A stretch of 64,000 nt of DNA from Miscanthus floridulus (GCF_019320115.1 NC_089583.1:78819928-78883927); one strand, 5' to 3'; numbered from the stretch's first letter, positions 12,076 through 23,899 are shown. Translations and numbers: made by a program. The notes: generated by a model not told the origin, from the letters alone.

Positions 12076-12264
12076 AGTGTGCCCACTTAGTCCCCGAGCA
12101 CAAAGAATCCGAGTGCCGAGGAGTAACCGGCGTAGCTGGTGATGAAGCACGAGCGACGAACAGTTTGGTCAACTAGTCGGCGGCGAAGTGAGCATTGAGT
12201 AGAAGCGACCGACGAACAGTCCGATCAACTGGTCGGCGACGGAGTCCATGAACCAAGCGCCGAG

Positions 12265-12281
12265 TCCACAGTGGGCGCCAA
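12265..12281 (-). promoter_or_regulatory. Primer-binding site of the small LTR element
   Basis: TTGGCGCCCACTGTGGA (minus strand) starts one base after the 5' LTR end. TTGGCGCC is a recurrent PBS core in plant gypsy-type elements. The matching tRNA was not identified here. Confidence 0.6.
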
Positions 12282-12282
12282 T

Positions 12283-12680
12283 TGTTGACAAAAGATGCTC
12301 GGCAGTCCCCCGAGGGGTATCCCACGAAGGCAGATTGATCGGTGGAGGTGCGCGTAACAGGAACCGGATGGTGACATAAGGCGCAGAGACAACAATTTAG
12401 ATAGGTTCAGGCCGTCTGATCGACGTAATACCCTACGTCCTGTGTCTTTGATGTATTGTATTGAATATGGGATCTGATGGAGATGTCGACTAACGAACCC
12501 CTGCCTCTCCTTATATATTCTAGAGGGGTAGGGTTACAAGAAAAGTATCATATTTGGTACTGTACAATATCTTACGGTGCACGTTGACCTGCTGTGCACG
12601 TCTTGATCTTGTAGGCTGGGCTACCTCTGATGGTGCGGCCCATATCTTATCTTATGGGTACCGGGGGTCATATCCCAACA
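12283..12680 (-). repeat. 5' LTR of the small LTR element
   Basis: On the minus strand it starts TGTTGGGATATGACCCCCGG and ends CTTTTGTCAACA. TATATAAGG lies at 12509-12517 on that strand. The right TSD GTTGT follows at 12681-12685. Confidence 0.88.
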
Positions 12681-12832
12681 GTTGTATACCCAATCATTAC
12701 TCAACCAAATAGATTAGGGAAACTCAACCAGCACCTTGTGTGTGCGGCACTGCCCACACCAGTTATAACTGACTGAATACTTCGCTTCGAGATTTTTTTC
12801 GGAAGGTCGGCAAAGAGCTTTATTATTTATCG

Positions 12833-12969
<137 letters not shown>

Positions 12970-13320
12970 AATTGAAGCACGAAAGAGCACACATGGTTAT
13001 GGAAATACCACTAGAATAAACTAGTCACATTTTCTCAAAAAACATGTACTCTCTCATTATATAGATGTATGTAACATTGTACGTATGTTTTTTCCTCTAT
13101 TATAACTTACTGTATTATTTTTTTAGTCTAGATATAATAATAATCTAAGAATATAGATGTCTATCATGACAAAGGTGTAAAGCAGTCGTTTAAAGCTTGT
13201 AAGTATGCTGTCGTAGGTCTTGTATACAATACAGTACTAGTAAATATTGTATAGGCACTTATTTTGTCTTGACCTTACCTAAAATAGCCATAAAGCGCAT
13301 GATTTGTTTTGAGCACCTAC

Positions 13321-13888
13321 CAGTGTTAGGGGTAACCCAGGGGCACCTCTGCGGCCCCGCTGACGCCGCGGTGGGTTCTCCGTTCAACAAGCCCACCACC
13401 GGCGGCACCACCACCTGAACTTGAACAGTGGCCGCCGCTGCACCGCCTGGCACGACGACGCTGCTGCTACTAGCAACCTTCCTGCTGGACGCCGCCGGCC
13501 GCGCGGAGGGAGGACCGGCAGAGCCCTCCGCCCTCCGCCGTGGAGCTCCCACGGGCGGGGCCGCCGGGCGGCGGCCGATCCGGCCCGTGGACGCCCGGCT
13601 GCAGAAGGACTCGGTGGACGCCTCCGACGCGCACGACACGCTGAGCGAAGACGACGGGTGCACGTAGCTGCTTCTGCTCCCCCGCCCACCGGCGGCGCCC
13701 CTTGTTGTCGGGGACGGGGACGGGGCCGACAACGACGGCAGCAGCCTCCTCCTAGCGGCCTTGTCGGCAGCGTCCTCGCGCTGGGGAGGAGGCTCCTTGT
13801 TGTCCCTGGCCCCGGGCGGCTTCGGAGACTGAGACGACAGCCTCCGGGCGGCGCCGGGCGCACGGGGAGCCACGGCCGCTGCCGACAT
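13321..13888 (-). CDS. First exon of a DNA-3-methyladenine glycosylase I (TAG-like) gene; remaining exons not seen
   Basis: The ORF starts at ATG 13888 and encodes a Ser/Pro/Ala-rich N-terminus with SLSVSCASEASTESFCSRAS and RASTGRI. It then reaches QRCPWVTPNT, which resembles the start of the plant methyladenine glycosylase domain (RCxWVTPN-[TS]-D-P..., a zinc-ligand region). The match stops exactly at ACTG|GTAGGT, a good splice donor at phase 1, which would complete the expected Asp codon in the next exon. That exon should carry an HDEEWG-type motif. I cannot find it in the minus-strand sequence down to 9467; the space holds microsatellites and an LTR element. Members of this family excise 3-methyladenine from DNA in base-excision repair. 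Either the intron is very long or the gene is truncated. The composition is strongly GC-rich, as in many grass first exons. Identification rests on the short domain start and the typical N-terminal Ser motif. Confidence 0.55.
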
Positions 13889-14900
13889 GGCGCGGTGTGG
13901 AGCGAGCTACTAGCTAGCGAGGCGTGCTTGTGCTCTCTCGTTCGCGCGCGTAAAGTGAGCTTGTGACGACGCGAGACGCGTCGTGTGAGCGAAAGCGAGA
14001 GACCATCGGAAGGGCGGGAGCAGGTGATGAGCCGGTTATAAGTAGCGGTAGCGGCCGCAGCGTGTTGTAAGCTTGTAGCAGAGTGGCGGGGCGCGGCTGG
14101 CCCCCCTGTGCACTGTACTGGTACGTCGTACGCGTACAGGGCCGCGCCGCGCGCGGTGGGTGGGAGTGGGAGACTGGGAGGTGCGGTGCAGGTGCCCGCG
14201 GGAGGATCGGAAAAGGAGGGGTGATGTGATGCGGACGCGCGCGCGGTAGGTGCCACGTCGAAACCGTCGTCGTCATGGGGAGGGAGCTACACAAACCTTT
14301 GATGCCGCAGTTTAATCATGCCGTGCGCCGGACCGCGCGCGATTAGCTCGTCAGGTCATCAGCAAGCAACAGAGACGTGCATAGAGAGATCATATCCTTC
14401 GGCGCGGTGCCGGCCGGCCGGCCGCCGGCGCCATGCACGAAAGTGACGAGACCACGCCATGCATGGTCGGAGCACGTCCGCCAGGTGCAATATATGAACC
14501 GATCGAGCTGCCCGTCCGGTGAGAGTAGTGTTAGACGAGACGAGACCAGTGGTGCTTGTACGATCGAGCGGAGATGAAAACTCGACCTGGACGGACGTCT
14601 GTGTACCAGACGGTGGAAGCACGGAGATTCTGATCGATGAGATGCATGGCCTGTGCGTTTTGTATATGTTGTTGTTTACCTGACCTGGCTGCTACTGCAG
14701 ATCGATCGAGTTGGTGCACCCTGAAACAGTGTTGACGAAAGACCGGTGACCGAATTAGCTGTTCATGCATATGCTAGCTACTGATAGCCTCCATAGGAGC
14801 CTCTGATGATATTCCTTGTCAAAGACTTATTTTCAATCTGATGATCTCATGCAAAATGAATTCCTCTCACAGCTGCTCTAGCCTCTAGCAACAATGCAAG
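13889..14900. other. 5' flank of the TAG-like exon
   Basis: GC-rich sequence to about 14460, with low-complexity GGCCGGCCGG near 14410. I see no convincing coding ORF and no clear TATA box. It may include the 5' UTR and promoter of the TAG-like gene, or simply be intergenic. Confidence 0.4.
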
Positions 14901-15500
14901 GTTGCCAAATAAATATAGAAATGCAACACACCAACCGAGTGTTTTAGGGGAGATCCGCACGCGATTCCTGGCACGTCCGATTCGCGCGGGGATGGCGGTG
15001 GACGCTATCCGATTCGCGCCTGTGTCCGTCGTCTTCTTCCCCAGCTCCAGCGCGGCGGAGGCAGGACCAGGTAGGCAGTGGCCTCCTCCTCCTCTTGGAT
15101 CTGTGCCCGCCGAAGACGAAGACGACAGCGGCAGTGGCTAGGGTCCCGGCGAGCCACTCCCCCTCTTTCTTCTCAAACTCCCGCGGCTATAGAAGGGGCC
15201 GACCGGGGGAGGCAAGTAGGCCAAGCGGTGAGGATGGTGGCCAGGTGGTTTAGGGGCCCTGGTGGTGGTAGCGTCGACCGGGCCAAGTCAGGGTGGCGGA
15301 GCGTGGCCGTTCGCCGGAGTTGGAAAACAAAGCGGCGGCAGGAGGTGGGGGAGGGGGGGAGGTAGGCAGCCTCGGGCGTGGTAGGGCGGCGAAGCTCCGA
15401 CCATGCCATACCGTGCCGCGGCAGGGCGGTGGGCGGCGACAGGGGACAGGAGGAAGATGAACAGTAGAAGGGGAATCTGAGTGTTGAAACACTGGGTTGT
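14901..15500. other. GC-rich region with unrecognised ORFs
   Basis: Overlapping ORFs of 66-95 codons occur on both strands (for example 15078-15365 + and 15173-15409 -). They are rich in Arg, Pro and Ser, as expected for GC-biased DNA. No domain is recognised. The composition resembles 45000-45430. 15501-15767 holds nothing recognised. Confidence 0.35.
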
Positions 15501-15762
15501 TAGTAGATAGACAGACTCAATAAATAATGAACAGACTTTCTATCAGATTAGGTGCTTGACTACTTATTCATTGTTGTATACACACACATTTTATATGGCA
15601 GTGGCCGACATTGTGGAGCATCAATCTAAAAGAGTAACACACCTTCCGTTTGTTGTATTCTCTCTTATATAGTATACTATACCCCGTCCCATATATATCA
15701 CAACAATATCAGTTTTAGTACGTGTAATCATAACCCGAAGTTGTTACATACTCTTTTAGTAG

Positions 15763-15767
15763 TCAAT
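15763..15767. repeat. Probable left TSD of the giant solo LTR (TCAAT)
   Basis: TCAAT precedes the LTR start. GCAAT follows its end at 21964-21968, a 4/5 match compatible with one later mutation. Confidence 0.5.
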
Positions 15768-18543
15768 TGTAACACCTCGGGTGTTAGCCTTGCATAACTT
15801 GACTCGCATAGCATGAGCATGATCATAAAGCATTCATAAACAAGCATTTGACATTTGAAACATTCAATTGAAACATACGCAACATTCTTATTATTTCATG
15901 TTTCCATGTGTATATGCAAATGATCATGAATGAAAACATGTACTTGGTAGATGTGAGTCACAAAAACATGTAACCACACTTGGGTTAGCAATTAGAACAT
16001 TGTTCATGAAAGTCACTTTTCTTAATCAAGCCTTTAAGGCATGTTTCCTGTGATTGCCCTAACTAGCTCTATGAGTGACTACTACATAAAATGATTGAAT
16101 GGCCTTGCAATTTGCTTAAACATGCTTAGGATATCATTATGAACAACTTTGGTATTTAGGGCTAGGGCTAATTTGGTCATTTAGTCATGGTTTGAGTATG
16201 TATCATCATTTCAAAGTGACATGTTTGACTAAAGTTGAACTAGGTGCTAGAGACCTTGTATGGAGGAGATCACTAAAGCAATGTTGTAGTGTTTGACATA
16301 AGGAACAACTTTGATTTTTGGGTCTTTGACTGATTCAGCTCCTAACATGTGTGAATTTGGATTACAAAAATCAGAGAAATCAACCATTTCAACACTTAGC
16401 AAATTTTGCTAAGTCATGAACCCTGACAGCCTGACAAGCCAACCTTGAGCACGATTTTTCTCTGTTTCTGTTGCGAATTAGAACAAGTGCTTTGAACAAG
16501 TATTGTAGCTGGTACATAGGTCTACAATTTCGGTTTAGGAAGTTTTGGCTAGAAGTCCACGGATTAAGAGTTTGTTCGACATGAAAACCCATCGCCAGGC
16601 TCGGTGTGGTTCACTGAAACGAATTGATCGACGTTGTCAGTGGCCAACCATCGGCAGAGCACGCGCGCCGCGTGTCCGCGGCGACGGCCGCGCGTCGCCA
16701 ACGCCCTGATCGCGTAGGCCACGACGCGCCTGGGCATGGCCTTAACCCCGCCAGCACCTGCCCGAGCCGTCCCGCGCCCTCTTTTCGCTTTTTCCGGCCT
16801 CTCTTCCTCGCCGCAGCAGCAGCCGAGCTCCCGCAGCTCCGTCGTCGCCATAGCCATGCTCAAGCTCGTGCCTAGCCACTCCATCACCACCGCAGCACTC
16901 CATCGCCACCCCAGCAACCCCCTGCCTCCTCCCGTGCCCGCTGACAGCATTCGGTAAGCGCCAGCGTTGTGCGCAAGCTCGCCGGAGCTCCACCGCCAAG
17001 TCCGTCACCGTGGCTGGGGCACGTCCCTCCACCATAGACTGTGTAGCCGTGCGCATTAGGTTCGCCTGAGTTCAGGGATGCTCATCCGCGCCCGTTTGTG
17101 CCTCGCCGTGGCCTCTACCGGCGTACCGCCGTAGTCCAGCCCCGCCGCTCCGCCATAGCCACCGCCGTCATCTCTAGAGTCGACAATAGGGCCGGCTAAG
17201 TGGCTCAGTAGATTCACTAGGTCACGTAGATCACATAGTGAAGGTGTCACCGCCAGCGAAGCTCGCTGTCGACGAGCCGTAGCCGCGCAGTGCCAAGCAG
17301 CGCCGCTGCTCTGTTTCATCTCGATGACATGTGGGTCCAACTGACGTGTAGGTCCCACCGGTCAGCGACAGCAGTGTTGAGGGCTAGTTCAAAAATTCCA
17401 GATTCAAGTGTGATTTGTGATTTTTGTATCTTCAGTTTCGTAGCTCCTAAATTTGTGAAATAAATTTTGTAGTGTTCATTAGGAAGTGTAGTATTTATGA
17501 AAAATATGTTCTTAACTTGTACAGTAGAAATTTTTGGAGAATTAAATAGGGATTTGAAATGTGCTTTTGAATGCATTCAAATTTGTTTATTTTATATCTA
17601 GAGTTCCTGTGCTCCAAAAATTATGAAATTTTTATGGTAAGCTAGTTTTAGCATATATGAACTTTGGTAAACATTTGAGGACCAGTGCATGTGTAGATTT
17701 ATAGTTATAGATTTTTCTTTTATGAATAGTTAATCCTTGTGTAAATTTTTATAAATTATTTATGAATCCAAAATTCATGAAAATTTTTAGAGGTAATCCT
17801 AGTAGTATATGGATGCTAAGAAAAATAGGAAATCTGTTGCTTGATACTTTTCAATAGGGTTTTTCATTTATGCTATTTCAAGCCTTGCTGCCTTATCATT
17901 TTTGTGTAGGATGTTCTACTTGGTAAAATGACATGAAATTTTTATAGTAGTCCTTTGATAGCATTAGTAAGGCACTATAAATTTTTGAGAACTTATGAAG
18001 TATATCTGATATATGTTTATTATTTAACCTAGATATCTAAATAAAATAATAAAGGCAATTAAATAAATAGTTTGGGCTTCACCATTATATTATCTTAAAT
18101 GTATTTAGTATGCTTAAACTGTTGGTAGATTCTATGTTGTCAAATTTTGAATAATTACATGAAGTAGAAGTATTATTACTTTATATTACATATTAAATAG
18201 TTTCCGAACTGATTCTAGAGTTTGATGAGTTGCATGTTGAAACTGATGTGTACTGTAAAAATGGTTAATAACAAAGTTGTAGAGAATTTGATAAGCTTTC
18301 CAGAAAGTCTAGGATCACTGTTTTTGGATTAGTAGAACTCCAGTTATGAGTGAAACAAGTAGCTACTGTTTGTGGCATAGGCGATGCATTGTAAAAGTAG
18401 TTAAGTAATAATCGAGAAGAGATATGCACCTACTCAATAAACATGATGCACTTGTTAACATATATGCATTCGTAATACTTATGCCATACTCATGTATCTA
18501 GGATCGGAGGAAGAGATCACGTTGCTGGAATTCGAAGAAGCAG

Positions 18544-19976
18544 AGGAAGGGAACCAGCAGGAGGATCTGCAAGCCGCAGCTCCCGAAGGCGTGGAGCAGA
18601 ACCCTGAAGAGCTTCCGGAGTGTTCTGACCACCGCCCTACTTCCTTTCTGCGAGGCAAGCCCCGGAGCATTATAAGTCTCCCAGTAATTTACAAATGTTT
18701 ACTTACGTATTTATGATTGATGCATTAGGTTATAAGAGTTGAATGAAACCACTTGATGCATGTACATTCCTTGTCCAGATATTACACCTTTAACCGGTAT
18801 AGGTCTAGGATCGAATAAATGCTTAGCCATGCTTAGACCGGTAGAAGTCGGGTGATATCCTATCACTTGCGAGATATAGGTGGATACCGGAGCACGGTTG
18901 GCTATATCTGCCATCGTGGAACAGAACCATGAGGTAAAAGTAAATCAAGACCAGACGGGAGGTCGATAGAGAAGCAACAAGACATGGAGATCTTGGGTGT
19001 GGATCTATCCCCATCTACGTCGATCAAGGACCGTACCGTTGTTGAAACTTCTGACAAGATTGAACGCATGCCTCTCACTTAGCTGGCCGGATAACTTGTT
19101 CCCACCGCGAAGCCGAGTAATTCAACTCAGGCCGGGAATCGTTCTGTTGTGCGCTCCTTCCGGGGAACGATCAGACTGAGCCCAAGGGCAGGCTTGGCCT
19201 GAGCATCCTGGCATCTGGTGTTTCAGATTGTGCGGCGTAGTATGGACCCGCGAAATGTGTACCGAAGTTGTACCAAAGGTGACCTAAGGCTATCGTGGCT
19301 GGTAGACCTGGGTTTGTGTTAGGAATAAATTCTCAGCTGGTTGAAATCGATTCGAATCGCCGTCTCTCCTGGATAGTGAGAAACTTGGCTAGCTCCAACA
19401 TCGTAGTAACTGTGTTATGAAACATGATGGTTCGGATGAATATGGAATTACAACACCTGCTATGGTTACTATTGTATGCTTCTAAATAATATACCACATG
19501 TTTGGCACAGGATAGTTGCTAATCTAGAAATGAATAGTTATAATTAACTTAATAAAGGAATCATAATTGTACAACGGACCAATTGCCTTTTACGCAAAAT
19601 GTTGTCAAGTTACATCCACTTATACAGCCTTGCATAATCCTTGGAGTCATTTTATTTCTGGTTCATGACGGGTAAGTCTAGCTGAGTACCTTCTCGTACT
19701 CAGGGTTTATTTTCCCATTGTTGCAGATGGCACTATGTATCATGGGTATTGCAAGAGTTGCTTCTATCCCGCCGTGGATGAAGAGTAAGCCTTGGGCAGG
19801 CTTCTTTAGTAATTCCTATCTTTGCTTTTGTGGACCGTGATCTGGCTTGGCACTGTATCAAACTATGTTGGAAACTTTATCTTCGAACTTATTTGCTTCC
19901 GCTTTATTTATCAAACTTGGTTTGTAATAACTTATATTCGTACTCTGATGATGAAAAATATCTGTGAACTTTATAT
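18544..19976 (+). repeat. Duplicated block, copy 1 (1,433 bp)
   Basis: Starts AGGAAGGGAACCAGCAGGAG and ends CTTTATAT. It is nearly identical to copy 3 over its whole length. It includes TACTCAGGGTTTATTTTCCC, also seen in the 61.7-64 kb LTR. Confidence 0.92.
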
Positions 19977-20361
19977 AGGAAGGGAACCAGCAGGAGGATC
20001 TGCAAGCCGCAGCTCCCGAAGGTGTGGAGCAGAACCCTGAAGAGCTTCCGGAGTGTCCTGACCACCGCCCTACTTTCTTTCTGCGAGGCAAGCCCCGGAG
20101 CATTATAAGTCTCCCAGTAATTTACAAATGTTTACTTACGTATTTATGATTGATGCATTAGGTTATAAGAGTTGAATGAAACCACTTGATGCATGTACAT
20201 TCCTTGTCCAGATATTACACCTTTAACCGGTATAGGTCCAGGATCGAATAAATGCTTAGCCATGCTTAGACCGGTAGAAGTCGGGTGATATCCTGTCACT
20301 TGTGAGATATAGGTGGATACCGGAGCACGGTTGGCTATATCTGCCATCGTGGAACAGAACC
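19977..20361 (+). repeat. Duplicated block, copy 2 (385 bp, truncated)
   Basis: It repeats the first 385 bp of copy 1 and stops at GGAACAGAACC, where copy 3 begins with AGAACCAG. The shared AGAACC is a plausible microhomology. Confidence 0.92.
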
Positions 20362-20362
20362 A

Positions 20363-21788
20363 GAACCAGTAGGAGGATCCGCAAGCCGCAGCTCCCGAAG
20401 GCGTGGAGCAGAACCCTGAAGAGCTTCCGGAGTGTCCTGACCACCGCCCTACTTCCTTTCTGCGAGGCAAGCCCCGGAGCATTATAAGTCTCCCAGTAAT
20501 TTACAAATGTTTACTTACGTATTTATGATTGATGCATTAGGTTATAAGAGTTGAATGAAACCACTTGATGCATGTACATTCCTTGTCCAGATATTACACC
20601 TTTAACCGGTATAGGTTCAGGATCGAATAAATGCTTAGCCATGCTTAGACCGGTAGAAGTCGGGTGATATCCTGTCACTTGTGAGATATAGGTGGATACC
20701 GGAGCACGGTTGGCTATATCTGCCATCGTGGAACAGAACCATGAGGTAAAAGTAAATCAAGACCGGACGGGAGGTCGATAGAGAAGCAACAAGACATGGA
20801 GATCTTGGGTGTGGATCTATCCCCGTCTGCGTCGATCAAGGACCGTACCGTTGTTGAAACTTCTGACAAGATTGAACGCATGCCTCTCACTTAGCTGGCC
20901 GGATAACTTGTTCCCACCGCGAAGCCGAGTAATTCAACTCAGGCCGGGAATCGTTCTGTTGTGCGCTCCTTCCGGGGAACGATCAGACTGAGCCCAAGGG
21001 CAGGCTTGGCCTGAGCATCCTGGCATATGGTGTTCCAGATTGTGCGGCGCAGTATGGACCCGCGAAATGTGTACCGGAGTTGTACCAAAGGTGACCTAAG
21101 GCTATCATGGCTGGTAGACCTGGATTTGTGTTAGGAATAAATTCTCAGCTGGTTGAAATCGATTCGAATCGCCGTCTCTCCCGGATAGTGAGAAACTTGG
21201 CTAGCTCCAACATCGTAGTAACTGTGTTATGAAACATGATGGTTCGGATGAATATGGAATTACAACACCTGCTATGGTTACTATTGTATGCTTCTAAATG
21301 ATATACCACATGTTTGGCACAGGATAGTTGCTAATCTAGAAATGAATAGTTATAATTAACTTGATAAAGGAATCATAATTGTACAACGGACCAATTGCCT
21401 TTTTCGCAAAATGTTGTCAAGTTACATCCACTTATACAGCCTTGCATAATCCTTGGAGTCATTTTATTTCTGGTTCATGACGGGTAAGTCTAGCTGAGTA
21501 CCTTCTCGTACTCAGGGTTTATTTTCCCATTGTTGCAGATGGCACTGTGTATCATGGGTATTGCAAGAGTTGCTTCTATCCCGCCGTGGATGAAGAGTAA
21601 GCCTTGGGCAGGCTTCTTTAGTAATTTCTATCTTTGCTTTTGTGGACCGTGATCTGGCTTGGCACTGTATCAAACTATGTTGGAAACTTTATCTTCGAAC
21701 TTATTTGCTTCCGCTTTATTTATCAAACTCGGTTTGTAATAACTTTTATTCGTACTCTGATGATGAAAAATATATGTGAACTTTATAT
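20363..21788 (+). repeat. Duplicated block, copy 3
   Basis: It starts GAACCAGTAGGAGGATCC, seven bases into the unit. It then follows copy 1 with only scattered substitutions and leads into the unique LTR end (AATATGTGGCATG). Confidence 0.92.
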
Positions 21789-22046
21789 AATATGTGGCAT
21801 GTATGTTGAATCCTGTACGATCTTGGTTGTTGTAAATCGTTTATCGAGACCTGTCGCGGTACTCGACGGACTACCGGATTTATATGGGTTCAAGTATGAC
21901 AGTGCGACCGCTTGCGGATTGCTATTGTACTTGTATTCTTATAAATTGGTCGGTTCTGCGACAGCAATCATGGTGGATCCCCTTCACTAGCTAGATAGCT
22001 TTCCATATAAAAACATGGAGCCATGGAGACTTCCATGCGGACCAGG

Positions 22047-22128
22047 CATGAAACGTAACTCCTATACCATCATATCCAACACGGTTCCCATGAAACGTAA
22101 CTCCTATACCATCATATCCAACACGGTT
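22047..22128. repeat. Two 40-bp direct repeats
   Basis: CATGAAACGTAACTCCTATA plus twenty more bases is repeated exactly at 22047-22086 and 22089-22128, just outside the solo LTR. Confidence 0.95.
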
Positions 22129-22172
22129 GTTCCGTAGGGACCGTAATAGTTGTGCACACATCTCTGTTTGCT

Positions 22173-22653
22173 CACTAGTAGAGAAGTGGACAACAGTCCC
22201 GGTTGGAAACAGTCTTTAGTCTTGGCTAGGGATCTAAGACTAAAAGTATTATCCTTTAGTACCGGTAAGACAACCGGGAGTAAAGGTCCTCTCAAGCTAA
22301 AAAAAATAATGCCTTCCCATCTCTATGGCTCGTGGGATTCAAACCCAAGACCTCATACATGGTCTCGCGTGTACCTTTCGACCCCACCTACGCAACACTT
22401 GTGACCTTGAGTGGGATGCTTTTCTTTTGAACTAGCCTATCAAAAAACCTTTAGTCCGGGTTGGTAACATCGACCAGGATTAAAGGATCCTTTAGTCCAG
22501 GTTGGTAACACCAATCAAAACTAAAGGGTAAAAGTCCTCTGAAGCTCAGTAAACTTGGACCGGGAACTAATTAGTCTGGGTACAAGGCTAGCCAAGATTA
22601 ATGTGCTGAACCAAGATTAATGTGCTGAACCAATAATATGTTCTCTACTGCTA
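22173..22653. mobile_element. Degenerate non-autonomous CACTA element (about 480 bp)
   Basis: The left end CACTAGTAGAGAAGTGGAC resembles the TIR of the CACTA element at 47956. The right end, read inversely, is CTAGCAGTAGAGAA. Subterminal motifs of the TTTAGTCC(G/C)GGTTGGTAAC type flank the middle on both sides, matching those at 48000-48200 and 53325-53560. The centre contains a tRNA-like segment (minus strand: GCGTAGGTGG and GGTTTGAATCC). It codes for nothing. Confidence 0.65.
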
Positions 22654-22982
22654 GCTACATATAGCGACACATTAAGGCCATGAGAAATGTTGACTTAGAA
22701 ACATCTAACGTGGCAATGTGTACTCCATCAACTAGCGTTCAGCAACCTGCGCTAACTCTGACTGATGATAAGCTATTCATCGAGCACGCATCTGAGGTAC
22801 GGTCCTCCCACACATGTTAGTTGATCCGGTCAAACCGTCAGAACAAAACGCACTAAAAAGCGCATAAAAATTCTGACAGAAGAAATATTAGAGACAAATT
22901 AAACAGAGCTACCATATATTACCATCTACTACTGTCGTACAAAGCTTTAGCCCGCACAAGATGGCAGGTGCATACTCATTGA
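22654..22982. other. Unassigned spacer
   Basis: Nothing recognised; no ORF of note. Confidence 0.5.
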
Positions 22983-23106
22983 CCATGTTCGCTTCTCTTA
23001 TGATCCGTTTTTTTCAGCTTGTTTTTAATTGAAACAGTGTTTTTCTCTCACAACAAATCAGTCGAAACAGTGTTTTGGCTTATTTTTTTAGCAAAACGAA
23101 CAGGGT
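22983..23106. mobile_element. Short hAT-like MITE, copy 2
   Basis: Ends CCATGTTCG and CGAACAGGG are inverted, and the centre is TTTTCTCTCACAACAAATCA, as in the other copies. Confidence 0.65.
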
Positions 23107-23159
23107 CAATATTCATGTGATGACCATTATTGCAACAACCCACTACTGGTTTTTGTTCC

Positions 23160-23336
23160 GAAACATGTGACAATTGCAACCCGCTAAAAAAAACTCACAA
23201 AGTCACGTCTCGTCTTACCACTAAAAGAGTAACAGCGTTAAATCCTAAAAAATACGAGGAACCATGTCAAGTCGATAATTTGAACCTGAATGGACAATTT
23301 TCAGCTCAAGCCAACCAGCTGAGCTACGCTTAGTTT
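23160..23336 (-). mobile_element. tRNA-derived SINE (degenerate)
   Basis: On the minus strand it has a perfect pol III A box (TAGCTCAGCTGG, 23315-23326) and, about 40 bp on, a B-box-like GGTTCAAATTA (23276-23286). CCTCGTATTTTTTAGGATTT follows, resembling the body of grass SINEs of the ZmSINE/OsSN type. The 3' part is decayed. It is not a tRNA gene because no acceptor stem pairs. Confidence 0.6.
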
Positions 23337-23899
23337 GCTCCCACTATTGTTAATGATATGGATTCTTCTTTTCAGGTCTACGTGTATTTGTATTATGGCT
23401 CAAATTTTAATTACATGATGGTTGATAATAGCATAATATTTGCATTCAGCTTTTTGTATTCAAATTTCATAAATGTTCTAATGCATTTTATAATTGTGGG
23501 GTCACCGGACAAACTAAAGGCCGCCTGGAGCACCATATTCGGATATACCCAATTCTCATTTTCATCAGCTTTCTAAATGATATGAGATTTTAGGATGCAC
23601 TTCCTGAGGTTCCAAAATTATAAGTTGTTTTGGTTCTTCTAGACACGTAACTTTTTCATGCACCTAGATATGCGTTAGATAATTTAGATACATAGCAAAA
23701 GCTATTGTATATAAAAAAGCCAAACAATCTGTAATTTAGAAAGGAAGAAGTAGCTAGGAACCCACTGAATTCCTATACACATTGTTTTCGTGAAATTCAT
23801 GCACACCCACTGAATTCCTATATACATTGTTCTCGGGAAATTCATGCACTCCAAATAGAGGGCGTGAGTATGATATGGTTTGACAAAACAACAGTAACA

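Larger units (their letters stand above)
10607..12680 (-). mobile_element. Complete small non-autonomous LTR retrotransposon with TSD
   Basis: Two about 398-bp LTRs flank a 1.28-kb interior, and 5-bp TSDs (GTTGT) flank the whole. The element reads on the minus strand. Its 5' LTR is 12283-12680 and is followed by a primer-binding-like TTGGCGCCCACTGTGGA (plus 12265-12281). Its 3' LTR is 10607-11005 and is preceded by a purine-rich GATGCTCGGGGACTAG (about 11008-11025). There is no gag or pol. The interior is largely tandem repeats, so it must have been mobilised in trans. The two LTRs differ at a modest number of sites, indicating a fairly young insertion. Confidence 0.88.
15768..21963 (+). repeat. 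Giant solo LTR (about 6.2 kb) with internal tandem duplication
   Basis: It starts TGTAACACCTCGGGTGTTAG and ends CGGTTCTGCGACA, with a near-matching 5-bp duplication on both sides and no internal retroviral genes. The first part has a GC-rich block (16560-17360) with unrecognised Ala/Pro/Arg ORFs, then an AT-rich stretch. The second part contains a block present in three copies (18544-19976, 19977-20361, 20363-21788). Without the extra copies the LTR would be about 4.4 kb. A related LTR lies at 61657-64000 on the other strand; both share GGCAAGCCCCGG(A/T)GCAT and ACTCAGGGTTTATTT landmarks and the GGTTCTGC(G/C)ACA end. No gene is supported inside. Confidence 0.7.

Noticed and set aside
11594..12172. 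Long minus-strand ORFs up to 192 codons with a repeating 37-residue pattern
   Set aside because: They are the three frames of a 37-bp tandem array inside an LTR element; not protein-coding.
13421..13966. 181-codon plus-strand ORF opposite the TAG-like exon
   Set aside because: GC-rich antisense shadow; the minus-strand frame ends in a recognisable domain start and splice donor.
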